Shown in pieces: positions 37,890 to 47,791 of a stretch of DNA of 64,000 nt; the first letter of the stretch is position 1; each line of letters opens with the position of its first letter. The notes below the pieces were generated by a model. That model searched no databases, was not told the DNA's origin, and saw only the letters and a list, made by a program, of their open reading frames with translations. Both the position numbers and the translations under genes were made by a program. Where the stretch lies: the NCBI RefSeq assembly GCF_900114765.1, contig NZ_FOUD01000020.1, positions 1 to 64,000 of the forward strand. The letters are read 5' to 3'. The stretch comes from Halopseudomonas pachastrellae (GTDB lineage: Bacteria > Pseudomonadota > Gammaproteobacteria > Pseudomonadales > Pseudomonadaceae).

Positions 37890-39091
37890 GTCTGATGCCG
37901 GTCGCCACCGCCCTTGATCGCTTGCTGGCCAGCGCTGCCGAGCATCCGCCGACCGCTGTCATCAAGGTGCCGCTGGCCGGCGCGTTGGGCTGTGTTCTGG
38001 CCGAGCCGGTCGTCGCTGTAGCGGATGTACCGCCCTGGGATAACAGTGCAATGGATGGCTACGCGCTCGCCAGCAGCGATCTGCCTGCGGCAATGGCTGG
38101 CGGCCTGCCTGTCAGCCAACGCATTACAGCGGGCATGGCGCCGCTGCCACTGCAGCCCGGTACCTGCGCGCGCATCTTTACCGGCGCGCCGCTGCCAGCG
38201 GGCGCGGATGCGGTGCAGATGCAGGAAAACGTTGTACAGCAGGGCGAGGTGGCGCAGTTGCAGGCGCCTGTTGTGCCCGGCCAGAACGTGCGTCGGCGCG
38301 GACAGGATATTGTGGCGGGCGCGCAGGTGATCGCCGCCGGTGTGCGCCTGCGCCCGCAAGAGCTGGGTGTAATCGCCTCGGTCGGTTTGGCCGAGGTATC
38401 GGTGCGTCAGCCGCTGCGGGTGGCGGTGGTGTCGACCGGTGATGAGCTGGTGGAGCCGGGCACTGCGCTGGCGCCGGGGCAAATCTACAACAGCAACCGT
38501 TTTACCTTGATCGGGCTGCTCAAGAGCATGGGCCAGACCGTCCTGGATGCGGGCATCCTGCCGGATGACCTGGACGCCACCCACGCGCGCCTGCGCGAGC
38601 TGAGCGCTGAAGCCGATGTAATTATCACCTCCGGCGGTGTCTCGGTTGGCGAGGCTGACTGCCTGGGGCAAGCACTGCGCGGCGGCGGCAGTGTGGATCT
38701 GTGGAAGCTGGCCATCAAGCCGGGCAAGCCTTTTACGCTGGCTACCTACGCCGGCACGCCCGTGCTCGGCCTGCCGGGCAACCCGGCGGCCACCTTGGTC
38801 ACTTTTTTATTGCTGGTGCGCCCGTATCTGCTGACCCGACTGGGGGCGATGGACACCGCAGCGCCTCAGTTTGAGCTGCCGACGGCCTTTGCCTGGGCCG
38901 AGGCAGGCACCCGCGATGAGTATCTTCGAGCACGGCTCGAGCAGGGCGCCGTGCAGTTGGCCGGTAACCAAAGCTCCGGTGTGCTCAGCAGTGCCAGCCA
39001 GGCCACCGGGTTGGTCTGCGTGCCGGCAGGGGAGACCTTTGCGGCGGGTGACCTCGTGCGCTATCTGCCGTTCTCCGGGCTGCTGCGCTAA
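37886..39091 (+). CDS. moeA: Molybdopterin molybdenumtransferase MoeA
   Basis: A 401-residue cytosolic enzyme that inserts molybdate into adenylylated molybdopterin. Family landmarks are [85 protein letters not shown] and [20 protein letters not shown]. The start ATG at 37886 overlaps the moaB stop; an ATG 15 bases upstream would add five residues. A GCCCAAGCTTGGGC palindrome follows the stop at 39099-39112 and may help to end the transcript. Confidence 0.94.
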   Translation: MSLMPVATALDRLLASAAEHPPTAVIKVPLAGALGCVLAEPVVAVADVPPWDNSAMDGYALASSDLPAAMAGGLPVSQRITAGMAPLPLQPGTCARIFTGAPLPAGADAVQMQENVVQQGEVAQLQAPVVPGQNVRRRGQDIVAGAQVIAAGVRLRPQELGVIASVGLAEVSVRQPLRVAVVSTGDELVEPGTALAPGQIYNSNRFTLIGLLKSMGQTVLDAGILPDDLDATHARLRELSAEADVIITSGGVSVGEADCLGQALRGGGSVDLWKLAIKPGKPFTLATYAGTPVLGLPGNPAATLVTFLLLVRPYLLTRLGAMDTAAPQFELPTAFAWAEAGTRDEYLRARLEQGAVQLAGNQSSGVLSSASQATGLVCVPAGETFAAGDLVRYLPFSGLLR

Positions 39092-39098
39092 TCCCCGA

Positions 39099-39264
39099 GC
39101 CCAAGCTTGGGCACGTAGGGCGGGCAAAGCCGCAGCCGTGTCCCCGGGACAGGGTGATGCGGTGTGGCTGTGGCTGCCTGCGCTGGCATGGTTCAACCGC
39201 CCAAGCCATCAATGTCAGGATTAAGGGCTGCCGGCGGACACGCCTGCGGCTTAGTCCGCCCTAC
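39099..39264. repeat. Palindromes downstream of moeA
   Basis: The gap between moeA and efeU contains a perfect GCCCAAGCTTGGGC palindrome (39099-39112), a forward copy of the dispersed GTAGGGCGGGCAAAGCCGCA-type element (39115-39146) and a reverse copy (39233-39264: GGCGGACACGCCTGCGGCTT then AGTCCGCCCTAC). They are arranged as a widely spaced inverted pair. Confidence 0.75.
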
Positions 39265-39344
39265 TGCGGTATGCCTTTCTTGTAGCGTCAGCTGAGAAAT
39301 CAGTGTTTCCAAATTGGATACGCGATCATGACTTGTTACATATT

Positions 39345-39395
39345 TTGTTACGAGTATCATTCTGGCGTATTAATTCTCATCTGCGATTTCATCTC
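39345..39395 (+). promoter_or_regulatory. Possible Fur-binding region upstream of efeU
   Basis: The 50 bases before the efeU start are AT-rich and contain GAGTATCATTC and TTAATTCTCATC, both resembling half-sites of the Fur box (about 11 of 19 consensus matches for the better window by hand). Iron control is expected for efeU operons, but the match is imperfect. Confidence 0.3.
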
Positions 39396-40232
39396 ATGCT
39401 GATTCCCTTTCTTATCATGCTGCGCGAAGGCCTTGAGGCTGCGCTGATTGTCGGCATTATTGCAACCTATCTGCGCCAGACCGGGCGCGGCGCCTGGATG
39501 CCCTTGGTGTGGATCGGTATTTTCCTGGCGGTCAGCCTTGCCTTGCTGGCCGGTGCCGGCCTGCAGTTTGTCAGCGCGGAGTTTCCGCAACGCCAGCAGG
39601 AGCTGTTTGAAGCGCTGGTGGGCTTTGTTGCCGTGGCGATGCTGACCTGGATGGTGTTCTGGATGCGCCGCGCCGCCCAGGGCCTGCGCGGCGAGCTGAC
39701 CGGTGCGCTGGATCAGGCGTTTGCCCACGGCCGTCAGCACACCTGGGCGTTGATCGGCATGGTGTTTCTGGCAGTGGCTCGCGAGGGGCTGGAGTCGATC
39801 TTCTTTTTGCTGGCGGTATTTCAGCAAAGCCAGAGCCATGGTGCGCCGCTGGGTGCGCTTTTGGGTGTGCTCTGCGCGGCGCTGGTCGGCTGGGCCTTCT
39901 ATCGTGGCAGCCTGCGCCTGAACCTCAAGCACTTCTTCCGTCTGACCGGGCTGTTCATCCTGCTGGTGGCCGCCGGGTTGTTTGCCGGCTCGGTGCGCGC
40001 GCTGCATGAGGCGGGCCTGTGGAACCACGCTCAGGCGGTGGTCTTTGACCTGAGTGACTGGCTGCCGCTGGATACCGCACTGGGTAGCCTGTTCGCTGGC
40101 ATCTTTGGCTACTACCCCACGCCGAGCGTGAGTGAGCTAGTGGCGTACCTCGGGTATCTGGCTCTGGCGCTGTGCGCCTTCTTCTGGCCGCGCGGCCAGG
40201 CGTTGCCTGCGTCTGCTGCGGCCCGGGGCTGA
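39396..40232 (+). CDS. efeU: Iron permease EfeU (FTR1 family)
   Basis: A 278-residue inner-membrane iron permease with about seven predicted helices. Both REGLE motifs that define the Ftr1/EfeU family are present: MLREGLEAALIV near residues 8-19 and AREGLESIFFLL near 128. The start at 39396 (MLIPFLIMLREGLEA) gives the family N-terminus; a longer frame opens 93 bases upstream without support. It is the first gene of efeU-efeO-efeB-efeM, an elemental or ferrous iron uptake system of the cell envelope. Confidence 0.93.
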   Translation: MLIPFLIMLREGLEAALIVGIIATYLRQTGRGAWMPLVWIGIFLAVSLALLAGAGLQFVSAEFPQRQQELFEALVGFVAVAMLTWMVFWMRRAAQGLRGELTGALDQAFAHGRQHTWALIGMVFLAVAREGLESIFFLLAVFQQSQSHGAPLGALLGVLCAALVGWAFYRGSLRLNLKHFFRLTGLFILLVAAGLFAGSVRALHEAGLWNHAQAVVFDLSDWLPLDTALGSLFAGIFGYYPTPSVSELVAYLGYLALALCAFFWPRGQALPASAAARG

Positions 40233-40286
40233 TTGGCCCAGCGCTGTTTTCAACTGCTGTTTTCATCTGTTTGCGAGTGTCTTCCG

Positions 40287-41420
40287 ATGTCTGATTCTCC
40301 TGTTTCTGCGCCCAGTCGCCTGGCCTTGCGGGCCGGACTGGTTGCGGCTGCCCTGCTGATGCTGGGTGCGCTGGCGCTGTTCTATTTTTCGCTGGGCGGC
40401 AAGTCGGCCGGGCAGTCCGCCGACGGCACCGAGGTCGCCGTTACCGCCAAGGGCTGCGTGCCCAATGCCATTTCGGTGCCGGCGGGCAAGCGGCGCTTCA
40501 CCGTGATCAACGGCTCTGAGCGGGCTATCGAGTGGGAGATTCTCGATGGCGTGATGGTGTTGGAGGAGCGCGAGAACATTGCGCCGGGCATGCACCAGCA
40601 GCTCACCGCGCAGCTGACGCCTGGTGAATACGCGATGACCTGCGGCCTGCTGAGCAACCCCCAAGGCACGCTGACGGTAACCGAGGGCGACGGCAGCGAG
40701 CGCGTGACCGAAGTGTCTGCCCGCGCGCTGATCGGGCCGCTGGCTGAATATCAGGTGTACCTGACGCTGCGTGGCCGCGCTCTGGCGCAGGCGGCCGAGC
40801 AGTTGCAACAGCAGATCGCGGCGGGTGACCTGGCGGCTGCCCAGCAGGCCTATCGAGATGCCCGCGCGGTGGATCAGCAGATGGCTCTGGCCGTTGGCCT
40901 GTTCAGTGACCTCGATCAGCGCCTCAACGCCCGAGCCGACTACTTTGCCCAGCGCGAGCAGGACCCAGAGTTCATGGGCTTTCAGCGCTTGGCTTACGGC
41001 CTGTTTGAGCAGAAAAGCCTGGACGGACTGCTGCCGGTAGCCGAGCAGCTTAATCAGGACGTGGCCGATTTGCGTGAGCGGCTGCGCGCCGAGGGCGTGC
41101 CCGCGCCGCAGCTGGCGCGCGGTGCCGGGCGGGTGTTGCAGGCCTGGCATGACCAGCAGCAGGGGCAAGCGCAGCTGAGCGAGCTGGCGCAGGCCGACCT
41201 GGTAAGTCTGCAGCAGGGCGTAGACAAGGTCGTCAGCCTGGTGGCGCCGGTGCTGGAGCAGGCGCACCCCGATCAGGCGGCACAACTGGCCGAGGCCAAT
41301 CAGGCCCTGGCTACCGAGGTATCCCATGGCGACGCACAACGCGTGCTGCCGCTGAGTGAGGCCCTGGCTGAGCAACTGGCCAGCGTCAACCCGCTGCTTG
41401 CCGCGGCTGATCAGGAATAG
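40287..41420 (+). CDS. efeO: EfeO: cupredoxin plus degenerate M75 domain, membrane-anchored
   Basis: A 377-residue envelope protein of the iron uptake system. The N-terminus is one hydrophobic segment (about residues 19-41) without an obvious cleavage site, so it may stay membrane-anchored. The cupredoxin-like domain (about residues 50-135) matches EfeO closely: [40 protein letters not shown]. The helical M75 (imelysin-like) domain follows, but its metal-binding HxxE motif, usually GFHRxEYGLF, reads [10 protein letters not shown], so both key residues are lost. The downstream efeM-like gene keeps the motif. It follows efeU by 54 bases and precedes efeB by 5. Confidence 0.9.
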   Translation: MSDSPVSAPSRLALRAGLVAAALLMLGALALFYFSLGGKSAGQSADGTEVAVTAKGCVPNAISVPAGKRRFTVINGSERAIEWEILDGVMVLEERENIAPGMHQQLTAQLTPGEYAMTCGLLSNPQGTLTVTEGDGSERVTEVSARALIGPLAEYQVYLTLRGRALAQAAEQLQQQIAAGDLAAAQQAYRDARAVDQQMALAVGLFSDLDQRLNARADYFAQREQDPEFMGFQRLAYGLFEQKSLDGLLPVAEQLNQDVADLRERLRAEGVPAPQLARGAGRVLQAWHDQQQGQAQLSELAQADLVSLQQGVDKVVSLVAPVLEQAHPDQAAQLAEANQALATEVSHGDAQRVLPLSEALAEQLASVNPLLAAADQE

Positions 41421-41425
41421 AAAAC

Positions 41426-42748
41426 ATGAGTAAGCATGACCCTCAAACACAGGGTTGCCCGTTTGCGGGGCTGGATCGTCGACGTTTTCTGCAGGGCCTT
41501 GGCGCTGCCGGGGCCGGTATCGCCGCCGCGAGCCTGAGTGGCGGTGCGCTGGCCGGTCAGCCGGCGCATGCGGCCGAGGTGGCAGATGCCCCCACCAGCG
41601 CAACCACCGGACAAGCCTATCCCTGGCACGGTGACAAGCAGCAGGGCATCACTACCCCGCGCCCGGCGGTAGGCATGCTGGTGGCCTTTGATGTGCTGGC
41701 CCGCGACCGCGACGGGTTGGAGCAACTGCTGCGCACCCTGAGCGAGCGCATTGCCTTTCTCACCCAGGGCGGCAGCTACGAGCAGCGCGACCCGCGTTAT
41801 CCGCCGGTCGACTCCGGCATTCTTGGCCCGACCATCGACCCGGATGGGCTGACCATTACGCTGTCGGTTGGCGCCTCGCTGTTTGATGAGCGCTTTGGCC
41901 TGGCTGACGTCAAGCCACGGCAGCTGGAGCGCATGACAGCGTTTCCGAATGACGCGTTGGACGCCGCGCGTTGCCACGGCGATATCTCGCTGCAGTTCTG
42001 CGCCAATAGCGAAGGCACCACCATTCACGCGCTGCGCGACATCATCAAGAACACCCCCGGCCTGCTGATGGTGCGCTGGAAGCAGGAGGGCAGTGTGCCG
42101 GTCATGGCGCCGCGCCCCGATGGCGAGACCGAAAGCGCGCGCAATTTTCTCGGCTTTCGCGATGGCACCGCCAACCCGCCAGCAGATGACCGCACCTTGA
42201 TGCAGCAACTGGTCTGGGTTGACCGGAGCAACGACGAGCCGGCCTGGGCGCACAACGGCAGCTATCAGGCGGTGCGGCTGATCCGCAACTTTGTCGAGCG
42301 CTGGGACCGCACGCCGCTGCAGGAGCAGGAGGCCATCTTTGGTCGCCGCCGTGATAGTGGCTCGCCGATGCACGGCGGTGTCGAGCACGACCTGCCGCAA
42401 TACGCCGGTGACCCGGACGGCAGCGTGACGCCGCTGGATTCGCATATCCGCCTGGCCAACCCGCGTACCCACGGCAGCGAGCGCAACCTGATCCTGCGTC
42501 GCCCGTTTAACTACTCCAATGGCGTCGAAGCCAACGGCCAGCTGGATATGGGGCTGCTGTTTATCGCCTATCAGGCTGATCTGCAGGCCGGCTTTATCAC
42601 CGTGCAGAAGCGCCTGGATGGCGAGCCGCTGGAGGAGTACATCAAGCCGATAGGCGGGGGGTACTTCTTCACTCTGCCGGGCGTACAGGCTGGCGATTAT
42701 CTGGGCAGCGGCATGCTGGCTGCTGCCGATGCAACCCGTGATGCGTGA
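41426..42748 (+). CDS. efeB: Tat-exported Dyp-type heme peroxidase EfeB
   Basis: A 440-residue periplasmic dye-decolorising peroxidase. It has a twin-arginine signal ([20 protein letters not shown], arginines 18-20). The Dyp motif with the catalytic aspartate is seen as [11 protein letters not shown], and the distal and proximal heme regions include [17 protein letters not shown] and RRPFNYSNG. In EfeUOB systems the enzyme oxidises ferrous iron or releases iron from heme before transfer to EfeO and EfeU; which of these applies is unsettled. It sits 5 bases after efeO. Confidence 0.93.
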   Translation: MSKHDPQTQGCPFAGLDRRRFLQGLGAAGAGIAAASLSGGALAGQPAHAAEVADAPTSATTGQAYPWHGDKQQGITTPRPAVGMLVAFDVLARDRDGLEQLLRTLSERIAFLTQGGSYEQRDPRYPPVDSGILGPTIDPDGLTITLSVGASLFDERFGLADVKPRQLERMTAFPNDALDAARCHGDISLQFCANSEGTTIHALRDIIKNTPGLLMVRWKQEGSVPVMAPRPDGETESARNFLGFRDGTANPPADDRTLMQQLVWVDRSNDEPAWAHNGSYQAVRLIRNFVERWDRTPLQEQEAIFGRRRDSGSPMHGGVEHDLPQYAGDPDGSVTPLDSHIRLANPRTHGSERNLILRRPFNYSNGVEANGQLDMGLLFIAYQADLQAGFITVQKRLDGEPLEEYIKPIGGGYFFTLPGVQAGDYLGSGMLAAADATRDA

Positions 42749-42780
42749 CTGATATTCATCCGATCTTTCAGGAGACCAAC

Positions 42781-43614
42781 ATGCTGATTCCCCGTCGTGT
42801 TTTGCTTGCCGCTGCACTGAGTCTTGGCGCGCTGCAGGCCCAGGCCGCCGTCGCGCCGCAGGCGCTGGTAGCGCCGATTACCGATTACAAACTCTATGTG
42901 CTCGATAACCTTGAGCAGTTCACCGAGCACACCCGCGCCTTTACCGACGCGGTCAAGGCCGGTGACCTTGACCGCGCCCAGGCGCTGTATGCCCCCAGCC
43001 GCGTTTACTACGAGCGCATCGAGCCCATTGCCGAGCTGTTTGCCGATCTGGACGCCAGCATCGACGCCCGTGAAGACGACTACGAACATGGCGTCCAAGA
43101 TCCGACCTTCACCGGTTTTCACCGTCTGGAGTACGGCCTGTTCCATGAGCGCAGCACCGACGGTATGGATGTCTATGCCGAGCGCCTGATGAGCGATGTG
43201 AACGACCTGGAGCAGCGCGTGCAGGACCTGACCTTTCCGCCGGAAGCGGTTGTCGGTGGCGCAGCTGCGCTGATGGAGGAAGTGGCTGCGACCAAGGTCT
43301 CCGGTGAGGAAGACCGTTACAGCCATACCGACCTGTGGGACTTCCAGGGCAACCTGGATGGCTCCAAGAAAATCTTCGAGCTGGTCAAACCCTTGGTCGA
43401 GCAGGACGACCCGGCCTTTGTCGCGCGGATCGAAAGCAACTTTGCCGCGCTCGAAGACACGCTGGCCAACTATCACCTGAGCGAAGGCGACGCCAGCAAA
43501 GGCTTCCAGACCTACGACAAGGTCAGTGAGCGCGACCGCCGTGCTCTGGTTGGGCCGGTGACGGTATTGGCCGAGGAGCTGTCCACGCTGCGCGGGATGC
43601 TGGGGCTGGATTAA
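42781..43614 (+). CDS. efeM: EfeM-like periplasmic M75 (imelysin-type) protein
   Basis: A 277-residue secreted protein with a signal peptide (VLLAAALSLGALQAQA) and a single M75/EfeO C-terminal-like domain, without a cupredoxin. The iron-binding HxxE motif is intact: TFTGFHRLEYGLFHE. Other EfeO/EfeM segments are ERIEPIAELFADLDASIDAR, SHTDLWDFQGNLDGSKKIFE and FQTYDKVSERDRRALVGPV. A CAGGAG Shine-Dalgarno precedes the ATG at 42781. As the fourth gene of the efe operon it probably takes over iron binding from the neighbouring EfeO, whose M75 motif is degenerate. Confidence 0.9.
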   Translation: MLIPRRVLLAAALSLGALQAQAAVAPQALVAPITDYKLYVLDNLEQFTEHTRAFTDAVKAGDLDRAQALYAPSRVYYERIEPIAELFADLDASIDAREDDYEHGVQDPTFTGFHRLEYGLFHERSTDGMDVYAERLMSDVNDLEQRVQDLTFPPEAVVGGAAALMEEVAATKVSGEEDRYSHTDLWDFQGNLDGSKKIFELVKPLVEQDDPAFVARIESNFAALEDTLANYHLSEGDASKGFQTYDKVSERDRRALVGPVTVLAEELSTLRGMLGLD

Positions 43615-43718
43615 CGGTATCTGATGCGGCCATTGGCGGTGTGGATGCGGAGTCAGCTTCCATGGGCCTGAGTACGCCACGTGGCTCTGGTTAACCCATA
43701 GTGCCGCCAACACTCCAC

Positions 43719-43994
43719 CGTCATTCCCGCGTAGGCGGGAATCCAGTGTTGCCTTGGAGACCGCTCTGGATCCCCGCCTTCGCGGGGATGACGGTGTATG
43801 GGGTTGGGGCGTTAGTTGGGTGAGCGGATTAGCACCCAGTCGTCATTCCCGCGCAGGCGGGAATCCAGGGCTGGCTCGGAACCCTGTCTGGATCCCCGCC
43901 TTCGCGGGGATGACAGTGCGTGGTGTGGGGCGTTAGTTCGCTGAGCGGATTAGTGCTCAGTCGTCACTTCCGCGCAGGCGGGATCCCGTGCTGC
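43719..43994. repeat. Tandem CGTCATTCCCGCG-type inverted repeats
   Basis: Two full copies (43719-43793 and 43841-43914) and one truncated copy (43962-43994) recur every 121-122 bases, together with the spacer GGCGTTAGTT...GAGCGGATTAG between them. Each full copy begins CGTCATTCCCGCG, contains the small hairpins CCCGCG..GGCGGG and CCCCGCCTTCGCGGGG, and ends GGGATGAC, so its outer ends are complementary. The truncated third copy runs into the glpK stop codon. The 380-base space between efeM and glpK holds nothing else recognisable. Confidence 0.88.
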
Positions 43995-45476
43995 CTACTC
44001 CCGCACCCGTCTAATTGCGTCCAGCCAGCCTTCGTATAGTGCATTGCGCTGTGCCTCCGGCATGGCTGGGGTAAAGGTGCGCTCGCACGCCCAGTGGCTG
44101 GCGATATCGTCGAGGTCTTTGAAAATACCGAGCTGCAGGCCCGCCAGATAGGCGGCGCCCAGGGCGGTGGTTTCGGTGACCTGGGGGCGGTCGACGGTGA
44201 CGCCGAGGATGTTGGCCAGCTCCTGCACGACCCAATTGTTGATGACCATACCGCCGTCCACGCGCAGGGCGGCGGTGTTTTGCGCGCCGTCTGCCTGCAT
44301 GGCGTCGAGCAGGTCGCGGGTCTGGAAACAGACCGACTGCAGGCCAGCGGCAACAATCTGCGCGATGCCGGTGTCGCGGGTCAGGCCGAAGATGGCGCCG
44401 CGGGCGGTCGGGTCCCAGTAGGGGGCGCCGAGGCCAGTGAAGGCGGGCACCAGGTACACGCCGGTATGGTCGCCGGCCTGGCGTGCCAGGGCCTCGGTCT
44501 CGCCGGCGTGCTGGATCAGCTTGAGGCCGTCGCGCAGCCACTGAATGGCGGCTCCGGCGACAAAGATGCTGCCTTCCAGCGCATAGGTGGTTTGGCCCTT
44601 TAGGCGGTAGCCAACGGTGGTCAGCAGACGGTTTTGCGAGCGGATGGGTGTGTCGCCAGTGTTCATCACCATAAAGCAGCCGGTGCCGTAAGTACTTTTG
44701 ACCATGCCCGGGCTGAAACACGCCTGGCCGATCAGCGCGGCCTGCTGGTCGCCGGCGATACCGCACACGGGCACGCTGGCACCCAGCACGCTGGCGTCGG
44801 TCTGGCCAAAATCGGCCGCGCTGTCCATGACCTCGGGCAGCAGGCTGGCCGGAATGTCGAGCAGCTGCAGCAGCTCCTCATCCCACTGCTGGGTGTGGAT
44901 GTTGAACAGCATGGTGCGTGAGGCGTTGGTGGCATCGGTGCGGTGCACCTGGCCGCCGGTCAGGCGCCAGAGCAAAAAACAGTCGATGGTGCCAAAGCGC
45001 AGTTCGCCGCGCTCGGCACGCTCACGCGCGTCGGGCACCTCGTCCAATAGCCAGCGCAGCTTGGTGGCAGAAAAGTAGGGGTCGATCAGCAGCCCGGTGC
45101 GTTCGCTGATCAGTGCCTCGTGGCCGTCGGCCTTGAGGCGCGCGCAGAACTCGGCGGTGCGGCGATCCTGCCAGACGATGGCGCGGTGCAGCAGTTCACC
45201 GCTCTCGGCATCCCAGAGCAGGGTGGTTTCGCGCTGGTTGGTAATGCCGATGCCGGCCACCTCGCCGGCGCTGATGCCGGCCTTGTCGAGTACCTCACGA
45301 CACACGGAAAGGGTGGATTGCCAGATGTCTTCGCCGTCGTGCTCAACCCAACCGTCTGCCGGGAAGTGCTGGGCAAACTCCTGCTGGGCGCTGTGCTGCG
45401 GGCTGCCATCGGCGGCGAACATAATGGCGCGGCTGCTGGTGGTGCCCTGGTCAATGGCGAGGATCGGCTTGGCCAT
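43995..45476 (-). CDS. glpK: Glycerol kinase
   Basis: A 493-residue cytosolic enzyme phosphorylating glycerol to glycerol-3-phosphate. FGGY-family signatures are [18 protein letters not shown] at the N-terminus, [20 protein letters not shown] with [41 protein letters not shown] with [16 protein letters not shown], and [18 protein letters not shown]. The ATG at 45476 has AGGACA upstream; 16 further in-frame codons are unlikely. Neither glpF nor glpR is adjacent, unlike the common Pseudomonas arrangement, but glpD is nearby on the other strand across ybaK. Confidence 0.96.
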   Translation of the reverse strand: MAKPILAIDQGTTSSRAIMFAADGSPQHSAQQEFAQHFPADGWVEHDGEDIWQSTLSVCREVLDKAGISAGEVAGIGITNQRETTLLWDAESGELLHRAIVWQDRRTAEFCARLKADGHEALISERTGLLIDPYFSATKLRWLLDEVPDARERAERGELRFGTIDCFLLWRLTGGQVHRTDATNASRTMLFNIHTQQWDEELLQLLDIPASLLPEVMDSAADFGQTDASVLGASVPVCGIAGDQQAALIGQACFSPGMVKSTYGTGCFMVMNTGDTPIRSQNRLLTTVGYRLKGQTTYALEGSIFVAGAAIQWLRDGLKLIQHAGETEALARQAGDHTGVYLVPAFTGLGAPYWDPTARGAIFGLTRDTGIAQIVAAGLQSVCFQTRDLLDAMQADGAQNTAALRVDGGMVINNWVVQELANILGVTVDRPQVTETTALGAAYLAGLQLGIFKDLDDIASHWACERTFTPAMPEAQRNALYEGWLDAIRRVRE

Positions 45477-45511
45477 GTCGGGTGTCCTGATCAAATGGGT
45501 GTTGGTGTGTA

Positions 45512-45982
45512 TTAATCGCGGCACAGCTCGCTCAGCTGCGCGTTGGTCTGGGCCTGAAGGTCGCTGGCCTTGAGCTCAATTTCCAGTCCGCGCCGGCCAC
45601 CGCTGACAAAAATGCTGTCCCAGTCTGCAGCGCTACTGTCGATAAAGGTGCGCAGGCGCTTCTTCTGCCCGAGCGGGCTGATACCGCCGACCAGGTAACC
45701 GGTGCTGCGCTGCGCCGCTGCCGGGTCGGCCATGGCGGTCTTCTTGACCTTGGCTGCGGCGGCAAGGGCCTTGAGGTTCAGTTTGTCCGACACCGGCACC
45801 ACGGCAACCAGCAGCTCACCGGTTTCGCTGGCGGCCAGCAGGGTCTTGAATACCCGGCGGTGCTCCAGGCCGAGCTTGTCGGCTGCCTCGCCGCCGTAGG
45901 ACTCGGCCTGCGGGTCGTGGGTGTAGCGGTGCAGCTGGTAGGCCACCTTGGCCTTGTCGAGCAGTTTGGTTGCGGGGGTCAT
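45512..45982 (-). CDS. ybaK: Cys-tRNA(Pro)/aminoacyl-tRNA deacylase YbaK
   Basis: A 156-residue cytosolic trans-editing enzyme that hydrolyses mischarged Cys-tRNA(Pro). It matches YbaK/EbsC throughout: [45 protein letters not shown] with the conserved lysine, [13 protein letters not shown] (here [13 protein letters not shown]), and [20 protein letters not shown]. It ends 35 bases before the glpK start on the same strand, so the two may be cotranscribed without a functional link. Confidence 0.93.
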   Translation of the reverse strand: MTPATKLLDKAKVAYQLHRYTHDPQAESYGGEAADKLGLEHRRVFKTLLAASETGELLVAVVPVSDKLNLKALAAAAKVKKTAMADPAAAQRSTGYLVGGISPLGQKKRLRTFIDSSAADWDSIFVSGGRRGLEIELKASDLQAQTNAQLSELCRD

Positions 45983-46216
45983 GGTGTCGCTTGTTTCAAG
46001 TGTAGGGGCAGCGCTGGGCTACCAAGGTTAAACCGCAGGTGCTGATTGGCCAAGCTCTGTGCAGCGAGTCACGCCTGCCGGCTTGCTGATGCCCGCGCGC
46101 CGTTGTACAACAGACAGCGTTAGAGAGGACGGTCGGCCACCCTGTGCCGAGCCCTGCACTCTGACAATCATGCCGGACTGCCGTTCCGGCCCCGGCATAG
46201 CTGAAAAGGACCCTGC

Positions 46217-47758
46217 ATGCTCACGCCACACCCGGAAGAACGACGACGCCAGACCACATCAACAGCCGTGCTGGACGTGCTGGTTATTGGTGGCGGTATC
46301 AACGGGGTGGGCATTGCCAATGATGCGGCCGGTCGCGGGCTGTCGGTACTGCTCTGCGAGCAGGATGACTTGGCCGCACATACCTCATCGGCCAGCAGCA
46401 AACTGGTACATGGCGGCCTGCGCTATCTGGAGCAGTACGAGTTTCGTCTGGTACGCGCGGCCCTTGGCGAGCGCGAGGTGTTGATGGCAAAGGCGCCGCA
46501 CCTGATCTGGCCGTTGCGCTTTGTGTTGCCGCACCGCCCGCACCTGCGTCCGCGCTGGATGCTGCGCGCCGGACTGTTTCTGTACGACCACCTGCACAGG
46601 CGCACCAGCTTGCCCGGCTCGACCGGCAAGGTGCTGAACGGTCAGGGCGTACTTAACCCGATTATCGATTACGCGTTCGAGTATTCCGACTGCTGGGCGG
46701 ATGATGCGCGTCTGGTGGCGCTTAACGCGGTGCAGGCGGCCAGTCTGGGCGCTGAGATCTGTTTGCACACCCGCTGTACCGCCGCACGGCGCCGCAACGA
46801 CCTCTGGGAGGTGGACCTGGAAAGCGCTGCGGGTGAGCGTCGTACCGTGCTGGTGCGGGCGCTGGTTAATGCGGCTGGCCCCTGGGCGGCGCGGGTGATG
46901 GAGCGGGTGGTCAATACTCGCTCGCCGCATGGGGTGCGGCTGGTAAAGGGTAGTCACATCGTGGTGCCACAGCTGCATCATGGCAGCGAGGCTTACATTC
47001 TGCAGAACGAGGATCAGCGCATTGTCTTTGTGCTGCCCTACGAAGGCGCGTTCTCGCTGATTGGTACCACGGATGTGGACTTTCAGGGCGACCCGGCGGT
47101 GGTTGAGCCGGATCAGGACGAGGTCGATTATCTGCTGGAGGTGGTCAATGCGCACTTCAAGCGCCAGTTACGCGCATCGGACATTGTGCACCGCTTTGCC
47201 GGTGTGCGGCCCTTGATCAGCAGTGCCACGGCAAGCGCGGCGGAGGTCAGCCGCGATTACAGTCTCACGCTGGACGCGGAGCCGGGGCAGGCGCCGCTGC
47301 TGGCGGTATTTGGCGGCAAGCTGACGACCTACCGGCAGCTGGCCGAGCAGGCGCTGGACCGCCTGCAGCGGTGGTTTCCGACTGCGGGCCCGGCGTGGAC
47401 GGCAGAACATGCGCTGGCCGGTGGCGACTTCGACACCCAGGCCGCGCTGCAGGCAGAACTGGCGCAGAGCTACCCCTGGCTCAGCGAGGCGCAGCGTGCG
47501 CGCTTTGCGCGCAGTTACGGCACCCTGTGCCGCGTTTTCTTGCGCGGGATGACCTGTGCCGAGGATATGGGGGAGGACTTTGGCGCCGGGCTGACCGAGC
47601 GCGAGATTCGCTATCTGCGCGAGCGCGAATGGACCGACGATGCTGAAACGCTGCTGTGGCGCCGCAGCAAGCTGGGCCTGCACCTGACCGAGGCGCAACG
47701 TGCGCGGGTAAGCACTTATCTGGCCAACCGGGAGTGGGAGTTGGCGCCCGTCGAATGA
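46217..47758 (+). CDS. glpD: Aerobic glycerol-3-phosphate dehydrogenase
   Basis: A 513-residue FAD enzyme bound to the inner face of the membrane, oxidising glycerol-3-phosphate to dihydroxyacetone phosphate and passing electrons to quinone. The FAD motif VLVIGGGINGVGIANDAAGR is near residues 21-40. TSSASSKLVHGGLRYLEQYE, VNAAGPWA, VKGSHIVVPQL and FGGKLTTYRQLAEQAL follow. It works after GlpK, encoded divergently beyond ybaK. The 234-base upstream gap (45983-46216) is the place for its promoter; no operator is recognised. Confidence 0.95.
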   Translation: MLTPHPEERRRQTTSTAVLDVLVIGGGINGVGIANDAAGRGLSVLLCEQDDLAAHTSSASSKLVHGGLRYLEQYEFRLVRAALGEREVLMAKAPHLIWPLRFVLPHRPHLRPRWMLRAGLFLYDHLHRRTSLPGSTGKVLNGQGVLNPIIDYAFEYSDCWADDARLVALNAVQAASLGAEICLHTRCTAARRRNDLWEVDLESAAGERRTVLVRALVNAAGPWAARVMERVVNTRSPHGVRLVKGSHIVVPQLHHGSEAYILQNEDQRIVFVLPYEGAFSLIGTTDVDFQGDPAVVEPDQDEVDYLLEVVNAHFKRQLRASDIVHRFAGVRPLISSATASAAEVSRDYSLTLDAEPGQAPLLAVFGGKLTTYRQLAEQALDRLQRWFPTAGPAWTAEHALAGGDFDTQAALQAELAQSYPWLSEAQRARFARSYGTLCRVFLRGMTCAEDMGEDFGAGLTEREIRYLREREWTDDAETLLWRRSKLGLHLTEAQRARVSTYLANREWELAPVE

Positions 47759-47791
47759 CGGGCGCTCGGGCTGGCTGATCCGGTTGTCTGA

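Noticed and set aside
46423-47155. Several long minus-strand frames opposite glpD
   Set aside because: Shadows of glpD; compositionally biased and without start signals.
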